This document shows, piece by piece, positions 1 through 7,590 of a stretch of DNA of 56,329 bases. Source of the stretch: Muribaculaceae bacterium (lineage in GTDB: Bacteria > Bacteroidota > Bacteroidia > Bacteroidales > Muribaculaceae); the NCBI GenBank assembly GCA_016292745.1, contig JAEDFO010000008.1:1-56329 (forward strand). Direction: 5' to 3'. The position numbers and the translations under genes were made by a program. Numbering within the stretch: position 1 is the stretch's first letter; each line of letters starts with the position of its first letter. The notes under the pieces are model-generated. The model did no database searches. It was not told the origin of the DNA and worked only from the letters and a program-made list of their open reading frames with translations.

Positions 1-22
1 CCCTTACTTCCGTGAAAGCGTT

Positions 23-54
23 GCAAAGGTACGAAGAAATTTGGTAACTGCAAA
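23..54 (-). promoter_or_regulatory. Outward promoter at left edge of window
   Basis: On the minus strand a TACCTTTGC box (23-31) is preceded by TTTG (51-54) with exactly 19 bp between them. This matches the Bacteroidota housekeeping promoter (-33 TTTG, -7 TAnnTTTG) at every position. It points left out of the window, so the gene it drives is not visible. It lies downstream of rmuC, so it probably starts a separate transcription unit. Confidence 0.7.
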
Positions 55-124
55 TTTTTCGGTTACTTTTTTTGCTTTGCTGTTCTATTTTTGCAAATTT
101 CCGGGTCTGGGGGTGTGATTATTG

Positions 125-1579
125 CTATTTCTTCTTTGTTGGATAGGAGTCCTGGAGGTCGGTGTCGTGGTCGGTGTCATCGGGCATCGGGAGTGCCTTC
201 GATGCTTTTGCGCCCATGGTTTTGAGTTTCTCGACATGGCTGATTAGGCTTCCGCGTCCGTCTTTCACTTTCCCGAGGGCTGAGGCGTAGGCTTTTTGGG
301 TGCTATCGAGCGATGTGCCGATTTTAAGCAGGTCGTCGTACAGGCCGGCGAATTTGTCGTATAGTTTGCCCGATTCGACGGCAATGTCGATGGCGTTTTT
401 GGTTTGCTTGTCGTGCATCCACAGCTGGTTTATCAGGCGCAGGGTGGCTATGAGGTGCGTTGGGCTGACGATAACAACTTTGCGGTCGTAGGCATACTGC
501 CACAGCGATGGGTCGGCTTGCATTGCGGCGGCATATGCGCCTTCGTTTGGGATGAACATCATCACGAAGTTGCCTGATTGTTTTACGTATTCGTCGTAGC
601 GTTTGCCTTTGAGTTCGTCGATATGGGCTTTTACTGATGCGATGTGCAGGTTGAGGAAGTTTTTTTGCTGGTCGATGTCGTCGGCGTTCACATAGTTCAC
701 GTAGTTGGTTAGGGATGTTTTCGAGTCGATGACGATGCATCGATTGTCGGGCATGAACACAATCACGTCGGGGCGGAGTTGTCCGCCTTCGTCGTTGCGG
801 ATTAAGTTTCCGTCGGAATCGCGTGTTGCTTGGACCTTGAAGTTGTCGCCTTCGATGAGGCCTGATTTTTCGAGGATGCTTTCCAGGATCATTTCGCCCC
901 AGTCGCCTTGAATCTTTGAGTTGCTTCGTAGTGCGTTGGAGAGTTGTTGTGCGTCGTTGCTGATGGTTCGGTTGAGTTCCATCAGCTGGCGGATGTGCTC
1001 TTGCAGCGCGTTGCGGTCCTTCGATTCGTTGAGGTATTTGTCGTTGATGTCTTTTTTGAAGCTTTCAATGTTGTCGCGCAGGGGCTTGAGTATTTCGTCC
1101 AGGCGTTCCTCGTTGGCTTGTTTGAACGATTTTGATTTCTCTTCGAGCACTTTCTGTGCGAGGGAGTTGAATCGTTCTTCGGCTTCGTCGCGCAGGCGTT
1201 TTGTTTCCAGGGCAATGGCTTGGGCGCGTTCGCGCAGTGCGCCGTTTTCGGCGGCAATTTCGTTGAATTGCTTGATTTTCCGGTCGAGGTTGTCTTTGGT
1301 GTCGGCGAGGTCGGTCCGCAGCTGGTTTATGTTGTCGGTTAGGCTGGAGCATCGGCTGTTTGCCGCTGAGAGGTCGGAAGTGAGTTTCAGGGTTTGCCTG
1401 TTGGCCGAATCGAGCTGTGCATTGCATTGTGCCAGCTGTTGTGCGAGTTCGGTGGTGCGTTCTTTCAGAGCTTCAGCCTGCAAGGTGGCTGAGTTGGCGG
1501 CCTTAGTTTGCCTCAAGGCGTAAATGGTGAGCACTGCTACGGCTATGGCGGCGATGATTACGATTAAAGCTATGTCCAT
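125..1579 (-). CDS. rmuC: DNA recombination protein RmuC
   Basis: 484-aa RmuC family protein. RmuC proteins limit inversions and rearrangements between short repeats and contain a nuclease-like fold; the biochemical activity is poorly known. An N-terminal membrane helix spans residues 4-22, a long coiled coil follows to about residue 200, and the conserved RmuC domain covers about 205-440. Visible family motifs are QGDWGE (223-228), RPDVIV (269-274) with IDSKTS (283-288), which resembles a PD-(D/E)xK nuclease core, and the FVMMFIPNEGAYAAA stretch (337-351). The length is normal. It stands alone, with its own promoter just upstream at 1607-1637. The family call is secure; the role in this organism is inferred. 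Confidence 0.95.
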   Translation of the reverse strand: MDIALIVIIAAIAVAVLTIYALRQTKAANSATLQAEALKERTTELAQQLAQCNAQLDSANRQTLKLTSDLSAANSRCSSLTDNINQLRTDLADTKDNLDRKIKQFNEIAAENGALRERAQAIALETKRLRDEAEERFNSLAQKVLEEKSKSFKQANEERLDEILKPLRDNIESFKKDINDKYLNESKDRNALQEHIRQLMELNRTISNDAQQLSNALRSNSKIQGDWGEMILESILEKSGLIEGDNFKVQATRDSDGNLIRNDEGGQLRPDVIVFMPDNRCIVIDSKTSLTNYVNYVNADDIDQQKNFLNLHIASVKAHIDELKGKRYDEYVKQSGNFVMMFIPNEGAYAAAMQADPSLWQYAYDRKVVIVSPTHLIATLRLINQLWMHDKQTKNAIDIAVESGKLYDKFAGLYDDLLKIGTSLDSTQKAYASALGKVKDGRGSLISHVEKLKTMGAKASKALPMPDDTDHDTDLQDSYPTKKK

Positions 1580-1606
1580 GATTTATTTGTGTATTTATTA
1601 ATTGTG

Positions 1607-1637
1607 TAAAGATAATGAAAACTGTGGATTGAAACAA
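1607..1637 (-). promoter_or_regulatory. Probable rmuC promoter
   Basis: Minus strand: TTG (1635-1637), 20-bp spacer, then TATCTTTA (1607-1614), one base off the TAnnTTTG consensus. The start site would lie about 20 nt upstream of the rmuC ATG. The -33 element lies inside the first copy of a direct repeat (1622-1641) that also occurs on the other side of the fabG terminator. Confidence 0.5.
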
Positions 1638-1702
1638 TAATAAAAAAATAGGTGTATCAAATCTGAATGAATCTGATACACCCCTGTGGTTGAAACAATA
1701 AT
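1622..1702. repeat. Direct repeat flanking the fabG terminator
   Basis: Two near-identical copies of CTGTGG(A)TTGAAACAATAAT lie at 1622-1641 and 1684-1702; they differ by one inserted A. They bracket the terminator hairpin exactly. This looks like a local duplication or the footprint of an insertion of the hairpin; no function is evident. Confidence 0.7.
1651..1682 (-). terminator. fabG intrinsic terminator
   Basis: The inverted repeat GGTGTATCA (1651-1659) / TGATACACC (1674-1682) forms a 9-bp stem. Read on the minus strand it is followed by a T-rich run (1642-1650). It lies 40 nt past the fabG stop and ends the tetR-fabG transcript. Confidence 0.85.
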
Positions 1703-1722
1703 CTTGCAGTTCGTTGGGCTGA

Positions 1723-2481
1723 TTACATGTTCATGCCGCCATCGATTTGGATAACCTGGCCTGAAACGTAGCTCGACATGTCGGAAGCGAGGAACAGGCA
1801 CACGTTGGCGATGTCCTCAACCTGTCCGCCGCGACGCAACGGGATTTTCTTCATCCAGTCCTTGCGGATTTCTTCGGGCAGTTGGGCAGTCATGGCTGTT
1901 TCGATGAAGCCAGGAGCAACGGCATTGGCGCGAACACCTTTAGGGCCGAGTTCCTGAGCAATTGATTTAGCGAGGCCAATCATACCGGCTTTCGATGCCG
2001 AATAGTTGCACTGGCCGGCATTGCCGTGAACGCCGACAACGCTCGACATGTTGATGATAGAGCCACCGCGCTGACGGAGCATGATTGGGGCACAAGCATG
2101 GATGAAGTTGAATGCGCTCTTTAGGTTAACGTTGAGAACCTGGTCCCACTGAGCTTCGGTCATACGGAGCATGAGACCGTCCTTGGTAATACCGGCATTG
2201 TTGACGAGCACGTCAATTGAGCCGAAATCTTCCTTAATTTTGGCAACTACGGCTTCGGTTTCAGCGAAGTCGGCAGCGTTGCCGGCATATGCGTTGCACT
2301 TAACGCCAAGTGCTTCGATTTCCTTGCGGGTAGCCTCGAGGCCGGCAGCCATGTCGTCGTTGAGGACGAGGTCGGTGAATGCAATGTTAGCGCCTTCTTC
2401 GGCAAATTTCATAGCCACGGCTTTTCCGATACCGCGGGCAGCACCTGTAATTAATGCAGTCTTTCCTTCAAGTAATTTCAT
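1723..2481 (-). CDS. fabG: 3-oxoacyl-[acyl-carrier-protein] reductase FabG
   Basis: 252-aa short-chain dehydrogenase/reductase that reduces 3-oxoacyl-ACP to 3-hydroxyacyl-ACP with NADPH in type II fatty-acid synthesis. The nucleotide-binding TGAARGIG lies at 12-19, NNAG at 94-97, and the catalytic Ser147, Tyr160 and Lys164 (YSASK) are in place. The C-terminal FabG-type sequence GQVIQIDGGMNM is complete. It follows the TetR gene by 29 bp on the same strand, so the two are probably co-transcribed and the regulator may control membrane lipid synthesis. Other SDR substrates are possible, but the match to FabG is strong over the full length. Confidence 0.93.
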   Translation of the reverse strand: MKLLEGKTALITGAARGIGKAVAMKFAEEGANIAFTDLVLNDDMAAGLEATRKEIEALGVKCNAYAGNAADFAETEAVVAKIKEDFGSIDVLVNNAGITKDGLMLRMTEAQWDQVLNVNLKSAFNFIHACAPIMLRQRGGSIINMSSVVGVHGNAGQCNYSASKAGMIGLAKSIAQELGPKGVRANAVAPGFIETAMTAQLPEEIRKDWMKKIPLRRGGQVEDIANVCLFLASDMSSYVSGQVIQIDGGMNM

Positions 2482-2510
2482 AATTGTCTGTATATAATTA
2501 TTAGTGAAAA

Positions 2511-3119
2511 TTATAAGTTCATTTGTTGCGTTACGGCTTGTTTCTTGATGCCGTACATAATAAAGTCCTTGATATATTCGCGCAGTTTCAGACGTTCGAT
2601 GCCCAGTTCGGCAAAGTTGTTACGAATATAATGCACATCGAGGCCTTGCAAGCTTAGAATCATCACCATTGCAGTTTGCTCTACATGCTTAATGCGGAAT
2701 ACTCCTTTTTCTACTCCTTCGGCGAGAATCTGTGTCAGGATTGCGGCTTCTCGTCCGGTTGTGCATCGGCGAGCGCGTTCCACCTTACGCACATCGCGGA
2801 AGAATTCGGCGCGTAGCGAGCCGTTGCGCAGCACCAGCTCCTTTACGGCATCGAAGCGGACGAATATAAAGTTCATCAGCTTGCTTTCGGGCGGAATGGG
2901 AAGGGTGGCCAGCTCCTGGAGCTTTGTTATCATCTGCTCGGTTTCGCTGGCAATAACGGCATTGTAGATTTCGCGCTTGTTCTTGAAATATGTGTATATT
3001 GTGCGGCGACCTTTGTCGGAGGCTTCGGCAATATTGTTCATAGTGGTGTTTTCAATGCCGTTGTGGGCAAAGAGCTGTCGGGCCACCTCAATGAGTTTGT
3101 CGCGGGTCTTGATAACCAT
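2511..3119 (-). CDS. TetR/AcrR family transcriptional regulator
   Basis: About 202 aa. The N-terminal TetR helix-turn-helix covers roughly residues 5-60 (RDKLIEVARQLFAHNG, then a recognition region with KGRRTIYTYFKNKREIY). The rest is a divergent ligand-binding domain. I prefer the start at 3119 (MVIKTRD) because it begins where family members begin; an in-frame ATG four codons upstream (3131) is an alternative. The gene directly precedes fabG (29 bp), which suggests control of fatty-acid or envelope functions. A perfect 8-2-8 palindrome lies just upstream at 3138-3155 and is the likely autoregulatory operator. The ligand cannot be told from sequence. Confidence 0.88.
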   Translation of the reverse strand: MVIKTRDKLIEVARQLFAHNGIENTTMNNIAEASDKGRRTIYTYFKNKREIYNAVIASETEQMITKLQELATLPIPPESKLMNFIFVRFDAVKELVLRNGSLRAEFFRDVRKVERARRCTTGREAAILTQILAEGVEKGVFRIKHVEQTAMVMILSLQGLDVHYIRNNFAELGIERLKLREYIKDFIMYGIKKQAVTQQMNL

Positions 3120-3137
3120 AAAATTGCACAATATCTA

Positions 3138-3155
3138 TAATTTCGTGCGAAATTA
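3138..3155. promoter_or_regulatory. Palindromic operator upstream of tetR-fabG
   Basis: TAATTTCG-TG-CGAAATTA is a perfect inverted repeat with a 2-bp centre, 19 bp upstream of the preferred tetR start. Its size and symmetry fit the site of a dimeric TetR-family repressor. Assignment to the adjacent regulator is inferred from position. Confidence 0.6.
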
Positions 3156-3178
3156 CGCATTTTTTTGCACTGTAGCAA

Positions 3179-3225
3179 TTTATGACGATAAATTAAGCGA
3201 AAATGTTGTCATAAATGTCATAAAA
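3179..3225. repeat. TTTATGAC / GTCATAAA repeats between anSME and tetR
   Basis: TTTATGAC (3179-3186) is inverted to GTCATAAA at 3208-3215 and again at 3217-3224. The first pair could form a weak 8-bp stem past the end of the radical SAM gene, or the motifs could be a second binding site. No T-run follows, so a terminator call is weak. Confidence 0.3.
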
Positions 3226-3240
3226 TGATATGAATGAGTG

Positions 3241-4473
3241 CTATTTGGCCGCTTGCCTGATTTCGTCGAGATGGTTCATGATATTGGCTGGTGGACGTTT
3301 GGCGTCGAGCTCGCGTTTCATGAAATCCATGTATGGCGCCACATGACTGAAGAATTGGTGATAACCTTGGCACAGGTAATTGAGGCCTGGATTGCCGTAG
3401 CAGTCGTCGACAAATCTGTTTTTTGGACATTCGCCGTGGCAGGCAAACTCGAATTGGCACTCGCGGCATTGCTGTGGAAGCATCTGGTGCTTCAGTCTTG
3501 CAAATTGGTTTTGCTGCTCGGAGTACATCATTTCGGTGATTGTGCGTGTGGCGAGGTTCCCGAGTCGGTACTCGGGATAGACAAAGTGGTCGCAGGAGTA
3601 TACGTCGCCGTTGAATTCCATCACACCGGCATGGCCGCATTCCTTGGCTAGGGTGCACACACCGGGCTGTTCGCCCACCCAGTTGGCGAGGGTTGAATCG
3701 AAAATCTGCACGAAGTAGGTGCCGACGTCGGTCTTTACCCATTCGTCGAAAATGGTGCAGAGAAAGTTGCCCCATTGCTCGGGTGTTACGGAGAAGTCGG
3801 TGAGTGTCCCGCCTGGAGTCATTCCGGGAGCGAGTGTCAGGCCGTCTGGACGGTTTACAATGCGTTCAACTATAGGGGAGAACTGAATGTAACGGCATTC
3901 AATATCCCTGAAAAAATTATAGAAGTCGAGCGGATAGTCGGCGTTGAAGTCGTTTACCACGGCCAGCGCGTTCCATTCCACCTTGTGCTTGTTGAGCAGC
4001 TTAATACCCGCCATCACTTTCAGAAAGGTGGGCTGTCCCATGCTTGTTCGCCGGTATTCGTCGTGGAATTCCTGTGGACCGTCAATCGACACTCCCACCA
4101 GAAAATTGTTCTCCTTGAAGAATTCACACCATTTGTCGGTTATGAGAGTGCCGTTTGTCTGGATGCAGTTGTCGATTTGTCTTCCGCGACCGTAGATGCG
4201 TTGTAGCTCGAGAGCACGCTTGTAGAACGCAATAGGACGCATCAGCGTTTCGCCTCCGTGCCAGGTGAACAGTACCTGCGGAGTTGACTGCGCCTCGATG
4301 TATTCTTTGATGAATTTCTCGAGCATGTGGTCGGAGATTATATTGTTTGGGTTTTGCTGATACAATTTCCGTTTCTCCAGATAGTAGCAATACTTGCATC
4401 GCAGGTTGCACAGCGAGCCGGCGGGCTTAAGCATCACATACATCGGGCGGCTGAAAGGGTCGTATATTTCCAT
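3241..4473 (-). CDS. Anaerobic sulfatase-maturating radical SAM enzyme
   Basis: 410-aa radical SAM/SPASM protein of the anSME type. These cytosolic enzymes oxidise an active-site Cys or Ser of sulfatases to formylglycine without oxygen. The radical SAM cluster motif is C22-x3-C26-x2-C29 (CNLRCKYCYY). The C-terminal SPASM region carries the auxiliary-cluster cysteines, in CTLAKECGHAGVM followed by YSCDHF and then CRECQFEFACHGECPKNR. Length agrees with Bacteroides anSMEs (about 410-415 aa). No sulfatase gene lies in this window, so it must act in trans on sulfatases elsewhere, as is usual in Bacteroidales. A terminator upstream (4558-4590) insulates it from minus-strand transcription. Confidence 0.9.
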   Translation of the reverse strand: MEIYDPFSRPMYVMLKPAGSLCNLRCKYCYYLEKRKLYQQNPNNIISDHMLEKFIKEYIEAQSTPQVLFTWHGGETLMRPIAFYKRALELQRIYGRGRQIDNCIQTNGTLITDKWCEFFKENNFLVGVSIDGPQEFHDEYRRTSMGQPTFLKVMAGIKLLNKHKVEWNALAVVNDFNADYPLDFYNFFRDIECRYIQFSPIVERIVNRPDGLTLAPGMTPGGTLTDFSVTPEQWGNFLCTIFDEWVKTDVGTYFVQIFDSTLANWVGEQPGVCTLAKECGHAGVMEFNGDVYSCDHFVYPEYRLGNLATRTITEMMYSEQQNQFARLKHQMLPQQCRECQFEFACHGECPKNRFVDDCYGNPGLNYLCQGYHQFFSHVAPYMDFMKRELDAKRPPANIMNHLDEIRQAAK

Positions 4474-4503
4474 GAATATGGTATCGTTGAAATTATGGGA
4501 TAT

Positions 4504-4512
4504 GCAAATATC
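4504..4512 (-). promoter_or_regulatory. Possible anSME -7 element
   Basis: Minus-strand GATATTTGC, one mismatch to TAnnTTTGC, lies 31 bp upstream of the radical SAM ATG and downstream of the 4558-4590 terminator. I see no clear -33 element. Confidence 0.35.
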
Positions 4513-4557
4513 GCATTTTTTAGCCGATTATGCGCTTTTACTATGGATAAAAAAAGA

Positions 4558-4590
4558 GGAAGCGCCTGCCATCACAGGCAAAGCGCTTCC
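4558..4590 (-). terminator. Minus-strand intrinsic terminator
   Basis: GGAAGCGC (4558-4565) pairs with GCGCTTCC (4583-4590), with inner TGCC/GGCA. On the minus strand the stem is followed by T-rich sequence, TC then seven Ts (4549-4557). It would stop transcripts arriving from the structured RNA region before the radical SAM gene. Confidence 0.75.
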
Positions 4591-4842
4591 GAAAGTGTGT
4601 GTTTCGCGTATTATATCCACTTCCTTATGATAAAATTACAAAGTGCCATTAATCAAATGTCTTGCCATGGAAGGAATATCCATGGAAGCAATGCCGATAT
4701 GGACTATGTGCTGGCTGCCGAGGCAACCAATCGCATTTGTGCCGTTATTAGGTTGATTACTGTGGTAGTTTGTTTGTTGTCAATGCATTTTGTAGAATCG
4801 ATATGCGCGTTCTTCAATCTCCCGGTAAGAATGCGGTAATAT
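4591..4842. other. Intergenic stretch without a convincing gene
   Basis: A 65-codon minus-strand frame from 4901 to 4704 runs backwards out of the structured RNA terminator and has no recognisable features, so I do not call it. A short tandem duplication CCATGGAAG(G/C)AAT lies at 4665-4677 and 4680-4692. Nothing else stands out. Confidence 0.5.
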
Positions 4843-5115
4843 AAAAAAGGTGTGGAGATTGTATCAGTCTTTATCTTCACATGGCTTCTTGGCGCATCCA
4901 CAGATTAGATAAAGTGGCAATCCCACACCGCGCAAGCGTTGGCCGATTAAGCCAAAAGCAAGCGATGCAGGTGCTAATACATTTATCTTCGTTGCGTTTC
5001 ATACGGCCAAGTTTGAATACAGAAGATAAAAGGCAATAACACCTTGTTATGTTCTTTTTTTGTGGTGGAGAAAACTCCGGTTGTTACTTCGGACAGACAA
5101 TTCTGTGCCCCATAG
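4843..5115 (-). ncRNA. Probable structured non-coding RNA (~270 nt)
   Basis: On the minus strand a good promoter (5121-5152) is followed by dense secondary structure and a terminator. From the 5' side: a hairpin ACAGA/TCTGT near 5096-5109; GGAG-TTTT-CTCC (5067-5078); a long rod with outer AGGTG/CACCT (4969-4973 / 5040-5044) and inner TTTATCTTC/GAAGATAAA (4982-4990 / 5022-5030); a TTGGC/GCCAA hairpin (4939-4955); and a final rod with outer GGTGTGG-A-GATTG/CAATCCCACACC (4849-4861 / 4918-4929) and inner CTTTATCT/AGATAAAG (4869-4876 / 4907-4914). The final rod is followed by six Ts (4843-4848). No RNase P, tmRNA or SRP signature is visible. A relative of the Bacteroidales-1 RNA or 6S RNA is possible but unproven. 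No protein frame explains it. Confidence 0.6.
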
Positions 5116-5120
5116 CATTT

Positions 5121-5152
5121 GCAAATATATGCTTATAAAATTGGTAAATCAA
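5121..5152 (-). promoter_or_regulatory. Promoter of the structured RNA
   Basis: Minus strand: TTG (5150-5152), 20-bp spacer, TATATTTGC (5121-5129), a full match to the Bacteroidota consensus. The predicted start is near 5115. Its pairing with a U-tract terminator 270 nt downstream is the main support for a discrete RNA gene. Confidence 0.65.
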
Positions 5153-5301
5153 CATTTGGCTAATAAAATATTATAAGATGTTAACATTATTTTGCTGATT
5201 GTTTGATTTGCAGTTGCCTTATGGCCAAAATTTGCGTAATAATCTGTTGTTTTGCGAATAATAGGTTCGTAGTCTCATTTCGCAAGTTCAATAATAATGA
5301 G

Positions 5302-5309
5302 TAAATTTG
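5302..5309 (+). promoter_or_regulatory. Promoter of the GH36-like gene
   Basis: TAAATTTG is a perfect -7 element 47 bp upstream of the ATG at 5356. A TTTC lies about 20 bp further upstream in place of TTTG. The AT-rich stretch 5153-5301 holds nothing else recognisable. Confidence 0.55.
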
Positions 5310-5355
5310 TGTCTACAAAATATTAACCGGATTATTAACCTAACTTACAAGTATT

Positions 5356-7200
5356 ATGACAAATCTCAGACGAAACTTATTTCCCATTTTACTTGCTATG
5401 GTGGCAGTGCTAAGCGCATCGGCTGCACAGATTAGCCTAAAGTCGGCAGCTGTGGGAACAGTAAACGTTAGTGCCGAGCTGCAACAGCAATGGCGTATGA
5501 CTGCCAACATTGAAGCAGTTGGCGGCAAGGAAGTAATTACCATAAACCTTGTTGCCGATACACCCTGTGAATTGCCGCGCCTTGAGGTGCAGATGGCTTT
5601 TCCACAACTCGATATGCATCACTTGTGGAACAGCAATAGCTCGGTCGACCGATGTTGGCTGCGACCCAACTGGGCCGGATTCTACAACTCATCGCTGGCT
5701 GTAAGCATGCCGTTGTATTCACTGTTCAACGATAATAACCGAAATCGCATCACTCTGGCCTGCAACGAATCGTTGCGCCAGGTTAACGCTTCCATTGGAC
5801 TGAAGGAAGAGGGTGCCGAGGTAGTGGCTATCTTCCGTCTGTTTGAAGTGCCCGATGCTCCGGTATCGCACTATCAGACACAATTCCTTATCGATGGCCG
5901 CGACATCTTCTGGTCGGATGCCTTGAGCGAGGCATCGGAATGGATGATGACGAGTGCCGGGCTAACACCCTGCCGGGTGCCTGAAGCAGCCTTCGACCCA
6001 CTATACAGCAGCTGGTATCAATTCCATCAGAATGTGAGCGACAAAGCCATCGAGCAGGAGTGCCGCATTGCCTCAGAAATGGGAATGAAAACCATCATCG
6101 TTGACGACGGATGGCAAACCGACGACAATAACCGTGGGTATGCCTTCTGCGGCGACTGGGAGGTGAGCAAGAACCGGTTCCCGGATATGCGCACCCATGT
6201 GGCAAAGGTGCAGGCAATGGGCATGAAATATATGATGTGGTATTCCGTGCCTTATGTGGGACGTCACAGCAAAGCCTACGAGCGCTTTAAGGGCAAATAT
6301 CTGTGGGAGAGCGACCGCGACAACATTGCCGCCTTCGACCCTCGGTTCCCCGAGGTGCGCGAGTATCTGTGCAGTGTGTATGAGCGTGCTCTGCGCGAAT
6401 GGAATCTCGATGGATTCAAGCTCGACTTCATCGATACATTCCGCCCAAGCGCCAACGATCCCGCTGTAGCTGAAAACTATGCCGGACGCGACATAAAGTC
6501 GGTTACTGAAGCCACAAACGTGCTCATGAATCAGGTGCGCGAGCATCTTCAGGCCATCAAGCCCGATTTGCTTATCGAATTCCGTCAGGAATACATAGGC
6601 CCGGCCATCCGCCAATATGGCAACATGCTTCGTGCTGGCGATTGCCCTGGTGATATGGCTGCCAATCGCATTCGCACGGCAAATCTCCGCATCACATCAG
6701 GTCACACTGCCGTGCATGCCGATATGATAGAATGGAATGTCGATGAGTCGCCCGAGGTGGCTGCACGTCATATCCTCTCAGCGTTGTTCAGCACCATCCA
6801 GTACTCGATGATGCTTTGCGACATCAGTCCCAAGCAGCGAGCTATGATTAAGCACTGGATTGACTTCACCCAGTGTCATCGCACCACATTACTAAAGAGC
6901 AGCTTCCGTCCATATCATCCCGAACTTTGCTATCCGCTGATTGAGGCTGAAAGCGCCGACGAACTTATCTCTGCCGTTTACGCCGACAATACTATAGCCA
7001 CCGTTGCCTCTGCTGACAAAACTGTATATGTGGTTAATGCAACCGGACAAGGGAGTGTGGTGGTTGACCTTGCAGCTGCTCCGCGCCGCATCGAGGCGTT
7101 CGATACTTATGGCAATCCGGTAAAGGTGGCAAAGCCAAAGGCTGGTGTGTCGCGAATAAGCGTGCCCGTGAGCGGATATATACGTCTCGATTATAAATAA
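5356..7200 (+). CDS. Secreted glycoside hydrolase, GH36/alpha-galactosidase-like
   Basis: 614 aa with a signal peptide (about residues 1-24, ending ASAA), so periplasmic or exported. An N-terminal beta-sandwich (to about 210) precedes a TIM barrel with DDGWQ (Asp250-Asp251), a DPRFPEVREYL stretch and DGFKLDFID. By analogy with clan GH-D enzymes, Asp357 in KLD would be the nucleophile and Asp429 in RAGDCPGD the acid/base. A small C-terminal all-beta domain ends at YIRLDYK. The acid/base region differs from the classical GH36 motif (CSSGGGRFD type), so alpha-galactosidase is the best guess but the substrate is uncertain. It stands alone between a non-coding region and the fMet tRNA gene; no SusC/D partner is adjacent. 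Confidence 0.8.
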   Translation: MTNLRRNLFPILLAMVAVLSASAAQISLKSAAVGTVNVSAELQQQWRMTANIEAVGGKEVITINLVADTPCELPRLEVQMAFPQLDMHHLWNSNSSVDRCWLRPNWAGFYNSSLAVSMPLYSLFNDNNRNRITLACNESLRQVNASIGLKEEGAEVVAIFRLFEVPDAPVSHYQTQFLIDGRDIFWSDALSEASEWMMTSAGLTPCRVPEAAFDPLYSSWYQFHQNVSDKAIEQECRIASEMGMKTIIVDDGWQTDDNNRGYAFCGDWEVSKNRFPDMRTHVAKVQAMGMKYMMWYSVPYVGRHSKAYERFKGKYLWESDRDNIAAFDPRFPEVREYLCSVYERALREWNLDGFKLDFIDTFRPSANDPAVAENYAGRDIKSVTEATNVLMNQVREHLQAIKPDLLIEFRQEYIGPAIRQYGNMLRAGDCPGDMAANRIRTANLRITSGHTAVHADMIEWNVDESPEVAARHILSALFSTIQYSMMLCDISPKQRAMIKHWIDFTQCHRTTLLKSSFRPYHPELCYPLIEAESADELISAVYADNTIATVASADKTVYVVNATGQGSVVVDLAAAPRRIEAFDTYGNPVKVAKPKAGVSRISVPVSGYIRLDYK

Positions 7201-7264
7201 ATGTAAACAATTGAGGGCTGATTGTTAAATAATGATAATACGCTGCAAATATTCCGTGATATGT

Positions 7265-7296
7265 TTTGCAAATATGTTTTTAAGCAGTACTTTTGC
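7265..7296 (+). promoter_or_regulatory. Promoter of tRNA-fMet
   Basis: TTTG (7265-7268), 19-bp spacer, TACTTTTGC (7288-7296): a perfect Bacteroidota promoter ending 12 bp before the tRNA. Its quality suits a stable-RNA gene. Confidence 0.8.
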
Positions 7297-7308
7297 ATCA
7301 CGAAACAC

Positions 7309-7380
<72 letters not shown>

Positions 7381-7388
7381 CTAAGAGA

Positions 7389-7415
7389 AGCAGTTGCATT
7401 TGCAGCTGCTTTTTT
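7389..7415 (+). terminator. tRNA-fMet terminator
   Basis: AGCAGTTGCA-TT-TGCAGCTGCT forms a 10-bp stem (one G-T pair) followed by a T-run (7409-7415). It starts 8 nt after the tRNA. The sequence from 7416 to 7577 holds no gene or motif I recognise. Confidence 0.85.
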
Positions 7416-7577
7416 CATATTTCGGAGAAGTTTGTGGTAGTCGACCAGTTCGGAAATGAGCGCCAACAGCAATTAATCAGCTATGAATTCGGGAAAAAGT
7501 AACAGTATCTGCGAATTAATTAAAGAAAAATAGTGATAATTCATTATATAAAAAGCGATAAAAACCAAGATAATTAT

Positions 7578-7585
7578 TACCTTTG
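7578..7585 (+). promoter_or_regulatory. Probable thr operon promoter (-7 box)
   Basis: TACCTTTG matches the -7 consensus and lies about 100 bp upstream of thrA. No clear -33 TTTG is seen at 19-20 bp. Transcription would start near 7591, at the base of the leader hairpin. Confidence 0.5.
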
Positions 7586-7590
7586 ATGCG

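Noticed and set aside
4704..4901. 65-codon minus-strand frame beside the structured RNA
   Set aside because: It begins inside the RNA terminator stem and has no recognisable protein features.
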